This document shows positions 31,832-42,957 of a stretch of DNA of 64,000 nt, one piece after another. The translations under genes were made by a program, and so were the position numbers. Source of the DNA: Pseudomonadota bacterium. GTDB lineage: Bacteria; Pseudomonadota; Gammaproteobacteria; Xanthomonadales; SZUA-38. The first letter of the stretch is position 1; every line of letters starts with the position of its first letter. The stretch is taken from assembly GCA_039033415.1 (NCBI GenBank), contig JBCCCR010000009.1, positions 1-64,000 on the forward strand, in the 5' to 3' direction. The notes beneath the pieces were generated by a model that saw only the letters and a list, made by a program, of their open reading frames with translations, was not told the origin of the DNA and searched no databases.

Positions 31832-33727
31832 TTAGCCGCTGGCAGGCCGCGCCGGCAGCGGCACGACGTTTTCCTGTTCCGCTGAGGGTTGTCCGCGGCG
31901 GTATTCCGGCACCAGGTGGGTCAGCGCGCTTTCAATGATTTCGCTGTCCATCGTTTCACAGGCGTGCCGAATGGCGCTGACCGATTGCTCGACGCGATGC
32001 CAGTCGTGGGGCCGATGCATCGCAACGAGGATTTGAGCCCATTCCGTCGGCTGGTAGCGCTCCTGTTCGTGGAACAGTTCTTCCTTAAGCTTTTCCCCCG
32101 GACGCAGGCCGGTGAAAGTGATCTCCACTTCCTTGAACGGGATTTTGCCAGCCAGACGGATCATCTGCTCCGCGAGATACTGAATACGAATGGGTTCCCC
32201 CATGTCCAGCGCGTAGATCTCCCCGCCCTCGCCGATGCTGGCAACCTGCATGATGAGCTGGCAAGCCTCGGGGATGGTCATGAAGTAGCGGGTGACTTCG
32301 GGATGGGTGACCGTCACCGGCCGGCCCATGCTGATCTGCTCCTGGAACAGCGGTACTACGCTGCCGGCGGAATTCAGCACGTTGCCGAAGCGGACCGTGA
32401 TAAAGCGGGTGGACGAGTTCTCCGCCAACGCCTGACAGAGCACCTCGGCGGCACGCTTGGTAGCACCCATCACGCTGCTCGGATTGACCGCTTTGTCGCT
32501 GGAGATCAGGACAAAACGGCCGACACCCTGCCGGTCAGCGGCAATCGCCAGCTCGCGTGTTCCGACAATATTATTCCGAGCAGCCTCGCGAGTTTGCCGC
32601 TCGAGGAGCGGCACGTGCTTAAAGGCCGCCGCATGGAAAACCACCTCGGGCTGATACTCGCTCATGGCCCAATCCACCGCGCTGCGGTCGCAGACGTCGA
32701 TCAGCAGCGGGTCGAGAATCAGTTCGGGCCAGTGACGGCGAAGCTCTCGCTCGATCTCGTAGAGATTGTGCTCCGACCGCTCGAGGATGGTCAGTCGGGC
32801 AGGCCCAAGATCAGCAATTTGCCGGCAGAGTTCGCCGCCGATAGAACCACCGCCGCCGGAGACCATGACCGACCGCCCTTTTAGCCCGCCTTCAATCGCC
32901 AGCCAGTCGAGGGCGACCGGGTCCCGGCCCAGCAGGTCTTCGATTGCCACATCCTTCAGTTCGTGGATGGACGAGCGACCCGACACCAGATCGTTGAGTC
33001 GCGGAACGGTGCGAAAGGGCACGCCGTCTGCTTCACACAGCTCCACAATACGCTGCATCTGCTGGTTGCTCGCGGACGGGATCGCAATAATCGCCAGGTC
33101 GATGGCCTGACTGCGGACGATTTCCGACAGCTTGGCGATCGAGCCGAAAACCGGCAAACCACGTAGCTTGCTCCCCGCCAGCCGACGCTCATCGTCCAGA
33201 AATCCGACCGGGTAGTAGTCCCCATCCCGGGGCAGATCCCGGGCGAGCAGATCGCCGGTTGCACCGGCGCCGAGCAGCAGCACGCGAGTCTGCCCCGGCC
33301 GGGATCGAAAGCTCAGCGCCCGATCCTTCCACAAACGAAACAACAGGCGCGGCATCCCTAGGAGCAGCGTCAGCGCGAGGGGATAAATCAGAAACACCGA
33401 TCGCGGCGCGCCTTCGAGTCGGCTGATCAGAAACAGCGACAGGAAGATCAGGGACGTGCCAACAACCGCTGCCCGGATGATGTTCCAGAGATCGGGCAAG
33501 CTGGCGAAGCGCCAGATGCCGCGGTAGAGACCAAAGATGGCGAGAACCGCCCCCTGAGCCACGAGGACCACCGGCATTTCGGTGGGCCATAACGGCTGGG
33601 CTTTATCGAAGGGGAGGAGCTGATAGCGGAGCCAGTGAGCGACGTTCCAGCTGGCCCAAACCATAAACAGATCGTGCAGAGCGACCGCCGTTCGCGGATG
33701 CCAGGTTGCCTGCCATGCTCGGTTCAT
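31832..33727 (-). CDS. membrane UDP-sugar 4,6-dehydratase/epimerase of the WbpM/CapD family
   Basis: A 631-residue inner-membrane enzyme. Four hydrophobic helices in the first ~130 residues are followed by a degenerate Rossmann domain (LLLGAGATGDLLARDL) and a catalytic SDR domain (VSGGGGSIGGELCRQI). The active-site segment SSDKAVNPSSVMGATKRAAE has Met in place of the usual Tyr, the Ser-Met-Lys form seen in WbpM/FlaA1/PglF enzymes. These convert UDP-GlcNAc to a 4-keto-6-deoxy sugar for O-antigen or glycoprotein glycans. It overlaps the upstream glycosyltransferase gene by 4 bases. Confidence 0.9.
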   Translation of the reverse strand: MNRAWQATWHPRTAVALHDLFMVWASWNVAHWLRYQLLPFDKAQPLWPTEMPVVLVAQGAVLAIFGLYRGIWRFASLPDLWNIIRAAVVGTSLIFLSLFLISRLEGAPRSVFLIYPLALTLLLGMPRLLFRLWKDRALSFRSRPGQTRVLLLGAGATGDLLARDLPRDGDYYPVGFLDDERRLAGSKLRGLPVFGSIAKLSEIVRSQAIDLAIIAIPSASNQQMQRIVELCEADGVPFRTVPRLNDLVSGRSSIHELKDVAIEDLLGRDPVALDWLAIEGGLKGRSVMVSGGGGSIGGELCRQIADLGPARLTILERSEHNLYEIERELRRHWPELILDPLLIDVCDRSAVDWAMSEYQPEVVFHAAAFKHVPLLERQTREAARNNIVGTRELAIAADRQGVGRFVLISSDKAVNPSSVMGATKRAAEVLCQALAENSSTRFITVRFGNVLNSAGSVVPLFQEQISMGRPVTVTHPEVTRYFMTIPEACQLIMQVASIGEGGEIYALDMGEPIRIQYLAEQMIRLAGKIPFKEVEITFTGLRPGEKLKEELFHEQERYQPTEWAQILVAMHRPHDWHRVEQSVSAIRHACETMDSEIIESALTHLVPEYRRGQPSAEQENVVPLPARPASG

Positions 33728-34737
33728 GTGCCCTGCCTGCGGTCAAGGGCCCGACTGACGATCAGCCAGGCAGCGATCAATAGTCCGTAAACGACGAACA
33801 CCGTGAGCGTACTCAACTCCGGATTGCGCCGCTGAAACCATACCGCCGGCAAGATGAACCCCGCATTAACAACGGTGTAAATCATCAGTACGCCGGCGGC
33901 GCCGACACCGCCGGCAGCCAGCCGCTGATACACGTGCTCGCGGTGTGCATCATACCACCGGCGGCGGGCCAGGACCCGGCGTAGGAGCGTCAGGCTTGCG
34001 TCCAGCACAAATACGGCCGGGAGCAGGAGCACCTCTGCCCACTGCAGCGACGCGCTGCGCAGCCCCAGCAGCGCGGTGACCGTCAGCATGGCGGCGAGCC
34101 CGTAGCTCCCCACGTCACCCATGAACGCGCGCGGACGGGGGAAATTCCACGGCAGGAATCCGGCGGCGACACCAGCGGTGAGGAGTGCACAAAGTCGGGC
34201 GTGGTAGGCCTCGGTCCCGCCGACCGCCGACTCGGCAACGAGCCAGCTGGCCGCGAGTCCCATAAACAGGGCCTGAACGGCGGCCATGCCGTTGCTGCCG
34301 TCCATAAAGTTAAACAGGTTGATCCACCAAACGATCAGCAGCACGCCTGCCACCGCGACTAGCGGCGGCGCCAGCGCGCCCTCCGGCAGCGGCAGCGCCA
34401 GGAGCAGGCCTACCGTCGCCACAAGCTGAATTGATGCCCGCCAGCGCGCAGCGATCGGCTGATGGTCGTCCCAGAAGCCCAGCGCACCGAGCACGGCCAC
34501 GTAGAGCCCGGCGGGCAGCGTCAACGGTCGCGTCATCAGGTCCGGCGCCAGCCATGGCCCAACCGCGGTGCACAGCAGGAAGGCACCGACCATGGCGGCC
34601 CCAGCCCCGCGGACGACCTCGCCGACGTGCAGCCTTCGTGGGTCAGGTTTGTCGATCAGCCCCTGTCGACGAGCATAGCGGGCCAGGAGGGGGGTTGCCG
34701 CGAGGGTCAGCAGCGCAGCGGCGGCAAACAGGGGCAT
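33724..34737 (-). CDS. WecA/WbpL-like polyprenyl-phosphate sugar-1-phosphate transferase
   Basis: A 337-residue multi-helix inner-membrane enzyme of the MraY/WecA superfamily, which starts lipid-linked glycan synthesis by loading a HexNAc-1-phosphate on undecaprenyl phosphate. The conserved NLFNFMDGSNGMA and PRAFMGDVGSYGLAAML loops are visible, with about ten hydrophobic helices. It is coupled by a 4-base overlap to the WbpM-like gene, a pairing typical of B-band-type O-antigen initiation. The sugar specificity is inferred only. Confidence 0.88.
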   Translation of the reverse strand: MPLFAAAALLTLAATPLLARYARRQGLIDKPDPRRLHVGEVVRGAGAAMVGAFLLCTAVGPWLAPDLMTRPLTLPAGLYVAVLGALGFWDDHQPIAARWRASIQLVATVGLLLALPLPEGALAPPLVAVAGVLLIVWWINLFNFMDGSNGMAAVQALFMGLAASWLVAESAVGGTEAYHARLCALLTAGVAAGFLPWNFPRPRAFMGDVGSYGLAAMLTVTALLGLRSASLQWAEVLLLPAVFVLDASLTLLRRVLARRRWYDAHREHVYQRLAAGGVGAAGVLMIYTVVNAGFILPAVWFQRRNPELSTLTVFVVYGLLIAAWLIVSRALDRRQGT

Positions 34738-34746
34738 GGCGCCGAC

Positions 34747-35919
34747 CTACTCGCCGGCGACGCCGTGAATCGGCTTGACGCTATTCCAGCTTTTGCAGCT
34801 TGGGCACTGCCAGTGCAGCGACCGGGTACCGAAACCACACTGATTGCACCGGTACACGGGCTTACCCTCAAGCAGCTTGGAGGTCAGGTCCTGGAGAATA
34901 AGCAGGTTATCCCGCTGCAGGCCCTCCGTATCGTGAAGATTGAGACCGATCAGGTACGCGAGCCCACGCACCGAGGGACGCTGCCGTAGCTGCGCGCTGA
35001 TAAACTCCGCGGCCTCCTGGCGGCCTTCCTCCACTAAGATGAGTTCCGCCAGCGCAATCACGGGCGACACGCCCCGATAACGCTGAATAACGTCAGTCAG
35101 AAATTCGCGGGAGTCCTCGATCCTGCCCGCACTCTCAAAACAGCGCAGAATCGGTTCGAGCACGTCGGGAATATAATCGAGGTCCTGCTCGGCCACGCGG
35201 CGATAGGCGGCAATCGCCTTATCACACTGCCCCTCCTGCACACAGATATGTCCCTCAAGCATGCTGGCCCGGACACAGCCCGGGTCCACGTTGAGGGCAC
35301 GCCGAAGCTGGTTTCGGGCCGACTGAAAGTTGTTCCCGTCAGACATCGCCTGGGCGATCTCGCAGAAGAACTGAGCGATGACCGGGCGCATGTTCTGCCC
35401 GGAAACCTCCTGCAGTGTTCGCGCGTGTTCAATCGACTTGTCCCAGTCGCGTTCCTGCTGATAGATGCTGATCAGATGACGCAGCGCCTCAGGCCGATGT
35501 TCTTTCATCTTCAGGAGGTCAGCGAACAGCTTTTCTGCCCGGTCGAGCAGACCGGCCCGCATAAAGTCTTCGCCCAGTTCCAGCACCGCCTGCGTGCGCT
35601 GCTCGTGGCTCAGCCCCTCGCGTGACACCAGATTTTGATGAAAGCGAATGGCCCGATCGACCTCGCCGCGGCGGCGGAAAAGATTGCCGAGCGCCAGATG
35701 GGTTTCGACGGTGTCGCGGTCCACTTCGGCGATCTTAAGAAACACCTCGATGGCCTTGTCGGGCTGCTCGTTGAGGAGGTAGTTCAGCCCTCGGAAATAG
35801 CTGGTCGAAAACTGTTTGAGCGACAGGGCTTCCTGGCGCCTCTGAGCCACCGCGTGAGCCAGCCATCCCGACGCTGCTGCCACCGGCAGCAGCAGCCAGA
35901 ATAAACCAGTCTCAGCCAT
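34747..35919 (-). CDS. lapB: lipopolysaccharide assembly protein LapB (YciM)
   Basis: A 390-residue inner-membrane protein that controls LPS synthesis by presenting LpxC to FtsH. It has an N-terminal membrane anchor (FWLLLPVAAASGWLAHAVA), nine or so TPR units, and a C-terminal rubredoxin-like metal site with four Cys (CNQCGFGTRSLHWQCPSCKSW). The start overlaps the lapA end by 8 bases. The lapA-lapB pair and its nearness to ihfB and rpsA are conserved in gammaproteobacteria. Confidence 0.95.
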   Translation of the reverse strand: MAETGLFWLLLPVAAASGWLAHAVAQRRQEALSLKQFSTSYFRGLNYLLNEQPDKAIEVFLKIAEVDRDTVETHLALGNLFRRRGEVDRAIRFHQNLVSREGLSHEQRTQAVLELGEDFMRAGLLDRAEKLFADLLKMKEHRPEALRHLISIYQQERDWDKSIEHARTLQEVSGQNMRPVIAQFFCEIAQAMSDGNNFQSARNQLRRALNVDPGCVRASMLEGHICVQEGQCDKAIAAYRRVAEQDLDYIPDVLEPILRCFESAGRIEDSREFLTDVIQRYRGVSPVIALAELILVEEGRQEAAEFISAQLRQRPSVRGLAYLIGLNLHDTEGLQRDNLLILQDLTSKLLEGKPVYRCNQCGFGTRSLHWQCPSCKSWNSVKPIHGVAGE

Positions 35920-36190
35920 GACTGCTCGCCATGGCTTTGCTCGCAGATGCCGCCTGATCAGACTTGAGCGCTCGTATGCGGCGTTTCACCCCGAACCACA
36001 TGGACAGGTAGACCAGCGTCCCACTGAGCAGAACACCCGCGAGAAATGCGGCCATGACAATCAGGGCGAGCGGTTGGGTAACGGAGAGAAAAAACAGGTC
36101 GACCGTGACCGGGTCCTCGTTGAGCGTGCCAAAAAACAGGCCGAAGGCGACAAAAACGAGCACGAGCAGCAGGGTAAAAATCCGACTCAT
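35912..36190 (-). CDS. lapA: LapA (YciS, DUF1049) inner-membrane protein
   Basis: A 92-residue protein with two transmembrane helices (about 4-20 and 40-62) followed by a basic helical tail (FGVKRRIRALKSDQA), the DUF1049 layout. It works with LapB in LPS assembly control. It lies 47 bases after ihfB and overlaps lapB by 8 bases. Confidence 0.9.
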   Translation of the reverse strand: MSRIFTLLLVLVFVAFGLFFGTLNEDPVTVDLFFLSVTQPLALIVMAAFLAGVLLSGTLVYLSMWFGVKRRIRALKSDQAASASKAMASSHG

Positions 36191-36237
36191 AAGCTAGACA
36201 CTTAACCTCCGATCGGACCCCTGAAACCTGCGAGTCT

Positions 36238-36528
36238 TCAGGATTGGTTGGCGCGATTGACCCGTTCGCGGAGCTCTTTGCCGGGCTTGAAGTGAGGAAC
36301 ATGCTTTCCCGGCAGCGCAACCGCGTCGCCGGTTTTAGGATTACGGCCCATACGCGGCGGGCGAAAGTGCAGCGAGAAGCTGCCGAAGCCCCGGACCTCG
36401 ATTCGGTTTCCGCTGGCGAGTGAGTCGCTCATCTGCTCGATAAGCGTCTTTACCGCCATCTCAACGTCGGTATAAGCCAGATGTCGCTGGCTCAAGGCCA
36501 ACGCTTCAATCAGTTCGGATTTCGTCAT
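36238..36528 (-). CDS. ihfB: integration host factor subunit beta
   Basis: A 96-residue DNA-bending protein that pairs with IhfA. It starts [11 protein letters not shown] and has the HU/IHF signature [21 protein letters not shown] with the intercalating proline arm. I chose ATG 36528; the frame is open to 36654 without family similarity. It lies downstream of rpsA, the conserved order. Confidence 0.95.
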   Translation of the reverse strand: MTKSELIEALALSQRHLAYTDVEMAVKTLIEQMSDSLASGNRIEVRGFGSFSLHFRPPRMGRNPKTGDAVALPGKHVPHFKPGKELRERVNRANQS

Positions 36529-36725
36529 GAAATTACAGTGTGCTGCGCCTGCTGTGGTCGATCTGAGTACCCGCACGGTGCCCGCTGGCACCGCTGCCGG
36601 ACCGCCCATAACCCCCTGTCGCAAGAGTAACACGAGGAGCCGACGATTGACCACGATCTGAGACGTGATAGTGACTTACGAGCTTTTTCGCCCTCATCGG
36701 ACCGTCTCGCGCCGCTATGGTCAGC

Positions 36726-36797
36726 GCCGGGCCCACGTGGAGCCCGGCGGCGTCGCTTAAGAGCGTGACCGGGCGCACTGCCCGGTCCAAAGGACCG
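36726..36797 (-). other. hairpins between rpsA and ihfB
   Basis: Several inverted repeats cluster just after the rpsA stop: CGGTCC/GGACCG (36783-36788, 36792-36797; 3-nt loop) and GCCGGGC/GCCCGGC (36726-36732, 36742-36748; 9-nt loop). No T-run follows, so they look like an attenuating or RNA-stabilising segment within the rpsA-ihfB transcript rather than a classical terminator. Nothing else is seen in the 274-base gap 36529-36802. Confidence 0.4.
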
Positions 36798-36802
36798 TCC
36801 GA

Positions 36803-38518
<1,716 letters not shown>

Positions 38519-38540
38519 AATATTTTTCGTGTGTCCAAAT

Positions 38541-38583
38541 CGTTCGGCGCCCAATCAACGGCGCGCTGCTTCGCAGCCGAACG
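38541..38583 (-). promoter_or_regulatory. structured rpsA leader (possible S1 autoregulatory fold)
   Basis: A perfect 8-bp inverted repeat (CGTTCGGC 38541-38548, GCCGAACG 38576-38583) encloses another 5-bp hairpin (GCTGC/GCAGC, 38565-38577, partly exclusive of the outer stem). It lies 22-65 bases upstream of the rpsA ATG. In enterobacteria the rpsA leader folds into hairpins bound by S1; this would be its counterpart. Within the 293-base gap 38519-38811 no gene is seen. Confidence 0.45.
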
Positions 38584-38811
38584 TTGGAACAGGCATCCGC
38601 AAAACAGCCCACGAGGCCGCTTTGCTCGTTGTTAGAAACCTCTTTGTAGTTGGTTGAAGGCTTCCAATCCAAGCTCACCCCTGACTCAATGCCGCTAGGG
38701 TGAACACCCATTTCCCTGTGTTACCGGGCCAACCCACTGCTGGAGCGTTTCCGGTTTCACTGTGTTGGCTCCCGAAGGAACCGAGGCGCTTCCTGCGCCA
38801 GCTTGCCGGCG

Positions 38812-39540
38812 CTAAAGCACCAGCTGCCTTTGGATGAATAACCAGGCTGCTTCAACCACCGCCTCAATCGTGAGCTCGGTGGTATCCAGCAGGTGAGCGT
38901 CTGCGGCGGGCTTTAACGGCGCGCTGCTTCGCTCGCGATCCCGCTGGTCGCGGGCCTGGATGTCGTCTAAAAGCGCGCGAAGGGTAACACCTGCCCCCTG
39001 CGCCTTCAACTGCTCGTAGCGGCGTCTGGCCCGCTCCTCGGGGCTGGCGGTAATAAAGATTTTGCAGGGTGCATCGGGGAAAACGACCGTCCCCATGTCG
39101 CGTCCGTCCGCCACCAGGCCCGGCGCCGCGCGAAAATCTCGCTGCCGCTGCAGCAGCGCATCCCGCACCGGCTGCAGCGCCGCCACCTTTGAGGCAGCCG
39201 CGGCAACCCGCTCGTCGCGAATCAGCTGGTCGACCGGCTCCACGCCGATCATCGATTGATACCCGCCCTGCCCGTCCAGCTCGAAGCGAACGTCCAGCTC
39301 ACGCGCGGCTTCGGCCACCGCCGGCACATCCTCCAGGGCAAGCCCCGCCTCAAGGGCCTGCCAGGCCGTCAGTCGATACAGCGCGCCGCTGTCAAGAAAA
39401 TGCCACCCCAGCCTTCCGGCCAGTGCCACCGATAGCGTGCCTTTGCCGGCGCCGCTCGGTCCGTCGACGGTGACAACCGGGACCGGGTTGACGGCACCAG
39501 CCGCCTCCACGCCAGGCTTGGGTCCCTGGGTTTCGCTCAC
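38812..39540 (-). CDS. cmk: cytidylate kinase
   Basis: A 242-residue enzyme that phosphorylates CMP and dCMP with ATP. P-loop GPSGAGKGT lies near residue 27, with a DGRDMGTVVFPDA segment and the Arg-rich lid RARRRYEQLKAQG. The start is GTG at 39540, overlapping the aroA stop by 4 bases, so it is coupled. An N-terminal extension of about 15 residues (Gly/Pro/Val-rich) is slightly longer than usual. Confidence 0.95.
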   Translation of the reverse strand: MSETQGPKPGVEAAGAVNPVPVVTVDGPSGAGKGTLSVALAGRLGWHFLDSGALYRLTAWQALEAGLALEDVPAVAEAARELDVRFELDGQGGYQSMIGVEPVDQLIRDERVAAAASKVAALQPVRDALLQRQRDFRAAPGLVADGRDMGTVVFPDAPCKIFITASPEERARRRYEQLKAQGAGVTLRALLDDIQARDQRDRERSSAPLKPAADAHLLDTTELTIEAVVEAAWLFIQRQLVL

Positions 39541-40880
39541 GATGTTGGAGCTTCCCGCTCCTCGATGTGCCCGCCAAGCGCGTTGAGGCTCGCGCGGAAA
39601 TCAGGGAACGAGGTGGCAACGTTGGCGACCGACTGCACGGTCACCGGGGCTTCGGCACGCAGAGACGCCACGGCAAAACTCATCGCGCAACGGTGGTCAT
39701 GCTGACCATGGACCGTACCGCCGCCGAGCGTGTCCCGGCCGACGATGTCGATGCCGTCCTCTCGCTCGGTCACGGCAACTCCGAGCGTGCGAAGGCCCTC
39801 CGCCATCACCGCCAGACGATCGCTTTCCTTCACCCGCAGCTCCTCTGCGCCACGTACCCGAGTGACCCCCTCGCTGACCGCCGCCGCGATAAATGCCACG
39901 GGAAACTCGTCGATCATCAGCGGGACCAGCCGGGGATCGACGTCAACACCCCGCAATGTCGCTGTGCGGACCCGTAGATCCGCTACCGGCTCACCGCCGG
40001 ATTCCCGCGGATCCAGCACTTCGATCGAGGCTCCCATCTCCCGGAGCAGATCCAGCAGCCCCGTTCGCATCGGATTGATGCCGACGTTGGTCAGCGTGAG
40101 ATCGGACTCCGGCCTGATGCTGCCCGCCACCAAAAAAAAGGCGGCTGACGAGAAATCTCCCGGCACGTGGATCGATTGGGGGCCCGTCAACGCCTGGCCT
40201 CCCTCCATGCGCAGCCAGCGCTGTCCCGTCACCTCCTCGGACGCCAGCGTGACGCCATAGGCGCGCAGCATCGACTCGGTGTGGTCTCGACTCGGCGCGG
40301 GTTCCAGCAGCTCAATTGGACCGTCAGCACCGAGGCCGGCGAGCAGCAAACAAGATTTCAGCTGGGCGCTGGCGACCGGCATTTCGTAGCGCAGGGCCCT
40401 TAAGCGGCGGCTTGGCAGAATTTCCAGCGGAGCCCTGCCGCCGTCGGCAGCTCGGATGTCCACACCCATCAGCGTAAGGGGGCGAATGATCCGACCCATC
40501 GGTCGACTGCGCAGGGAAACGTCGCCGGTGAGGGTTGCCCCCAGTCCCTGCCCCGCCAGCAGGCCGGTCAGCAAACGAATACCGGTGCCCGAGTTGCCCA
40601 TGTCCAGGGGCTGAACGGGCGCCGACAGCGGGCACTCGTCGGTGCCTAGCACGCACAGGTGGTCGTCCTCCGAAACCAGCTCCGACCCCAGGGCCTGCAT
40701 CGCAACGCCCGTGGCCTTAACGTCTTCCGCCTCCAGCAGCCCCGTGACTTTTGTCTGCCCCCTGGCCAGGCTGCCGAGCAGCAGCGCGCGGTGAGATATC
40801 GATTTGTCGCCCGGAACGCTCATCGACCCGCGTAGCCCACCCTCCGGCGACCGACAGTAATACTCAGGCTCAGCTGACAT
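39537..40880 (-). CDS. aroA: 3-phosphoshikimate 1-carboxyvinyltransferase (EPSP synthase)
   Basis: Sixth step of the shikimate pathway. About 447 residues; the N-terminal PGDKSISHRALLLGSLA and the MGNSGTGIRLLTGLLAG and LRVKESDRLAVMAEGL segments are all diagnostic. I prefer ATG 40880; a TTG two codons earlier is possible. It lies between pheA and cmk on the same strand, 48 bases after pheA. Confidence 0.96.
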   Translation of the reverse strand: MSAEPEYYCRSPEGGLRGSMSVPGDKSISHRALLLGSLARGQTKVTGLLEAEDVKATGVAMQALGSELVSEDDHLCVLGTDECPLSAPVQPLDMGNSGTGIRLLTGLLAGQGLGATLTGDVSLRSRPMGRIIRPLTLMGVDIRAADGGRAPLEILPSRRLRALRYEMPVASAQLKSCLLLAGLGADGPIELLEPAPSRDHTESMLRAYGVTLASEEVTGQRWLRMEGGQALTGPQSIHVPGDFSSAAFFLVAGSIRPESDLTLTNVGINPMRTGLLDLLREMGASIEVLDPRESGGEPVADLRVRTATLRGVDVDPRLVPLMIDEFPVAFIAAAVSEGVTRVRGAEELRVKESDRLAVMAEGLRTLGVAVTEREDGIDIVGRDTLGGGTVHGQHDHRCAMSFAVASLRAEAPVTVQSVANVATSFPDFRASLNALGGHIEEREAPTS

Positions 40881-40928
40881 GATCAATAGGAGTCCGGTAA
40901 ACCTGCGGGCAGTGCCCGAACGTCCCCC

Positions 40929-42014
40929 TCAAACGACCGCCACCGGGTAAGAGCCTAAGACCTTATACAGCGAACTCAGATCTTTGAGTTCACGCAGAGC
41001 ACCGGCCAGCGGATCGCGGTCGGCGTGCCCCAGCACGTCCAGAAAAAAAACATACCCCCACTTCTCCTGGCGCGATGGGCGTGACTCGATGCGGGTCATA
41101 TTGACCCCGGCCTTGGCGAGCGGATCCAGCAGGTGATAAAGGAGGCCCGGCCGCTCCTCAGCGGACACCAGGAGCGACGTCTTATCCTGGCCGCTCGGCG
41201 GCAGCAGATTTCTCCCTACCACCAGAAAGCGGGTGGTGTTGTCCTGCTGATCCTCAATCTGAGCGTGAAGCAGATTTAGACCATAGATGCTGGCAGCGGA
41301 TTCACCGGCTACCGCAGCGGCTTCCGGACGACCGCGGACACGGCGCGCCGCCTCCGCGTTCGAGTCCACGGCGACCTGTTCAGCCTGCGGCAGGTTCTCG
41401 CGCAGCCAGCGCCGGCATTGCGCCAGCGACTGGCGGTGGGAATAGACGCGCTCGATGACCTCGAGACTTTCGCCGGTGCTCAGGAGATTGTGATGGATCG
41501 GGATTTCTACCTCGCCGCAAACTTTCAGGGGAGAAATCAGAAACATGTCGAGCGTGTTATTCACCGCCCCTTCGGACGAATTTTCAACCGGCACCACCCC
41601 AAAGTCAGCGTGCCCGTTTTCTACGTCCGCAAATACCTCTTCGATGGTGCCCAGCGGCAGCGACATGACCGAATGACCGAATTGCTTCATCGCGGCGGCC
41701 TGCGAGAACGTTCCCTCGGGTCCTAGAAAAGCGATTTTCAGCGGATTCTGCTGCGCCAGACAGGCCGACATGATCTCTCGGAAGAGGCGCAACATTTCGT
41801 CGTTGGACAGCGGCCCCTGGTTACGCTCGGCAACCTGCCGCAAGACGGCGGCCTCGCGCTCCGGCCGAAAAAGCTCAAGGCTGGTCAGGCCGCTGCCTTT
41901 AACGCGGCCGACTTCCTGGGCAATCTCGGCCCGCTCCGTGATGAGCTGCTGAAGAGATTCATCGATGGCATCGATGCGCTTGCGCAGTGCCAGCAGAGCC
42001 TCCTGATCGGCCAT
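40929..42014 (-). CDS. pheA: bifunctional chorismate mutase / prephenate dehydratase
   Basis: A 361-residue P-protein for phenylalanine synthesis. An AroQ-type chorismate mutase domain (1-85, LRKRIDAIDESL) is followed by prephenate dehydratase (about 93-270, GPEGTFSQAAA and DNTTRFLVVG). A C-terminal ACT domain (280-355) with the IESRPSR motif is expected to give phenylalanine feedback inhibition. It begins one base after the FHA-like gene, so the two are co-transcribed. Confidence 0.95.
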   Translation of the reverse strand: MADQEALLALRKRIDAIDESLQQLITERAEIAQEVGRVKGSGLTSLELFRPEREAAVLRQVAERNQGPLSNDEMLRLFREIMSACLAQQNPLKIAFLGPEGTFSQAAAMKQFGHSVMSLPLGTIEEVFADVENGHADFGVVPVENSSEGAVNNTLDMFLISPLKVCGEVEIPIHHNLLSTGESLEVIERVYSHRQSLAQCRRWLRENLPQAEQVAVDSNAEAARRVRGRPEAAAVAGESAASIYGLNLLHAQIEDQQDNTTRFLVVGRNLLPPSGQDKTSLLVSAEERPGLLYHLLDPLAKAGVNMTRIESRPSRQEKWGYVFFLDVLGHADRDPLAGALRELKDLSSLYKVLGSYPVAVV

Positions 42015-42015
42015 C

Positions 42016-42858
42016 TCAGGACAGATAGTTCACGAGCAGCCAACCGATCATGGCCGCTGACAGCACCAGACATACTGCCACAATGATGGCGTCGCGGCGC
42101 CGATGATCCGCTTCGCGCGGGGGCTCGGGCTGCGTTTCAGGGGCGGTTGGCTCGTCCGTCGGCGCGTCGATGACCGGGGCGGTGAACACCTGGGTATTGC
42201 CCGAGCCGGTGGCCGCCTCCGCCACACCTGAATACGCTTTGCCGGGCACAAAACCCGGCGCTTCGAGCAAGAAACGCTGCGCGCCGGCCACAAGCTGGTC
42301 GCCCGCCGCGAGATGACCGTCGCTCACAGGATGCCCGTTGACCTCGATGCCCTCTGCGTTGCGAAGGTAGATGCCGGTTTCTTCAACCTGGATATAGGCT
42401 GTCGCGCCGTCCAGCGGGACGTCGGCATCAGCGGGTCCCAGGGCCACATGATCGTAGAGCGCAATGGCCTGCCCGCTGAGGGCTCCATTTAACCCTCGGA
42501 TAAGAAAACGGGGCGGATGATCTCGGTTGACGCTCACCAGCTTTCCGGTTGCGGCGCTGGTGTCTTCAAGACGCCTGGCGTCGCCCAGCAAAACCATATC
42601 GATTTCGCCCAGCTTGACGTGGTCGCCGAGGCGCAGGATAGACTTTGCCGCGACTGGCCTTTCGTTGACGGTGAGCGCGAGGGCGTCGCTGTCAGCCATC
42701 AACGTAATACCCCGATGGTCAACGGCGATCAACGCGTGATTGTCCAGCATGCCGTCGGCAGCCAGCGTGATATCGCAGGTCTCAGCAGCACCGATCGAAA
42801 AGGTGCCGGTACTGAGCTGAATTTTTTCGTGCTCCCCGTTAGGAAATACCAGATGCAT
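42016..42858 (-). CDS. membrane protein with two degenerate FHA-like domains
   Basis: A 280-residue protein (ATG 42858, MHLVFPNGE). Two FHA-like folds are suggested: residues ~1-90 (GTFSIGAAETCDITL, VNERPV) and ~110-200 (HVALGPADADVPLDG, IEVNGHPV). The usual Gly-Arg of the phosphothreonine site is replaced by Gly-Ala and Gly-Pro, so binding is doubtful. A Pro/Thr-rich linker and one C-terminal transmembrane helix (IIVAVCLVLSAAMIGWLLV) end the protein. It lies one base upstream of pheA and follows the AsmA-like gene, from which a terminator separates it. Function unknown. Confidence 0.65.
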   Translation of the reverse strand: MHLVFPNGEHEKIQLSTGTFSIGAAETCDITLAADGMLDNHALIAVDHRGITLMADSDALALTVNERPVAAKSILRLGDHVKLGEIDMVLLGDARRLEDTSAATGKLVSVNRDHPPRFLIRGLNGALSGQAIALYDHVALGPADADVPLDGATAYIQVEETGIYLRNAEGIEVNGHPVSDGHLAAGDQLVAGAQRFLLEAPGFVPGKAYSGVAEAATGSGNTQVFTAPVIDAPTDEPTAPETQPEPPREADHRRRDAIIVAVCLVLSAAMIGWLLVNYLS

Positions 42859-42957
42859 GCCGCATGCGTTCCCTACCATCCTTGGGCGGCCACTGTACCA
42901 TCGGGGTGCGGTTTTTCCTATTCCGCCCCGGGCCCGCGGCGCCGCTAAGCCGCCGGC

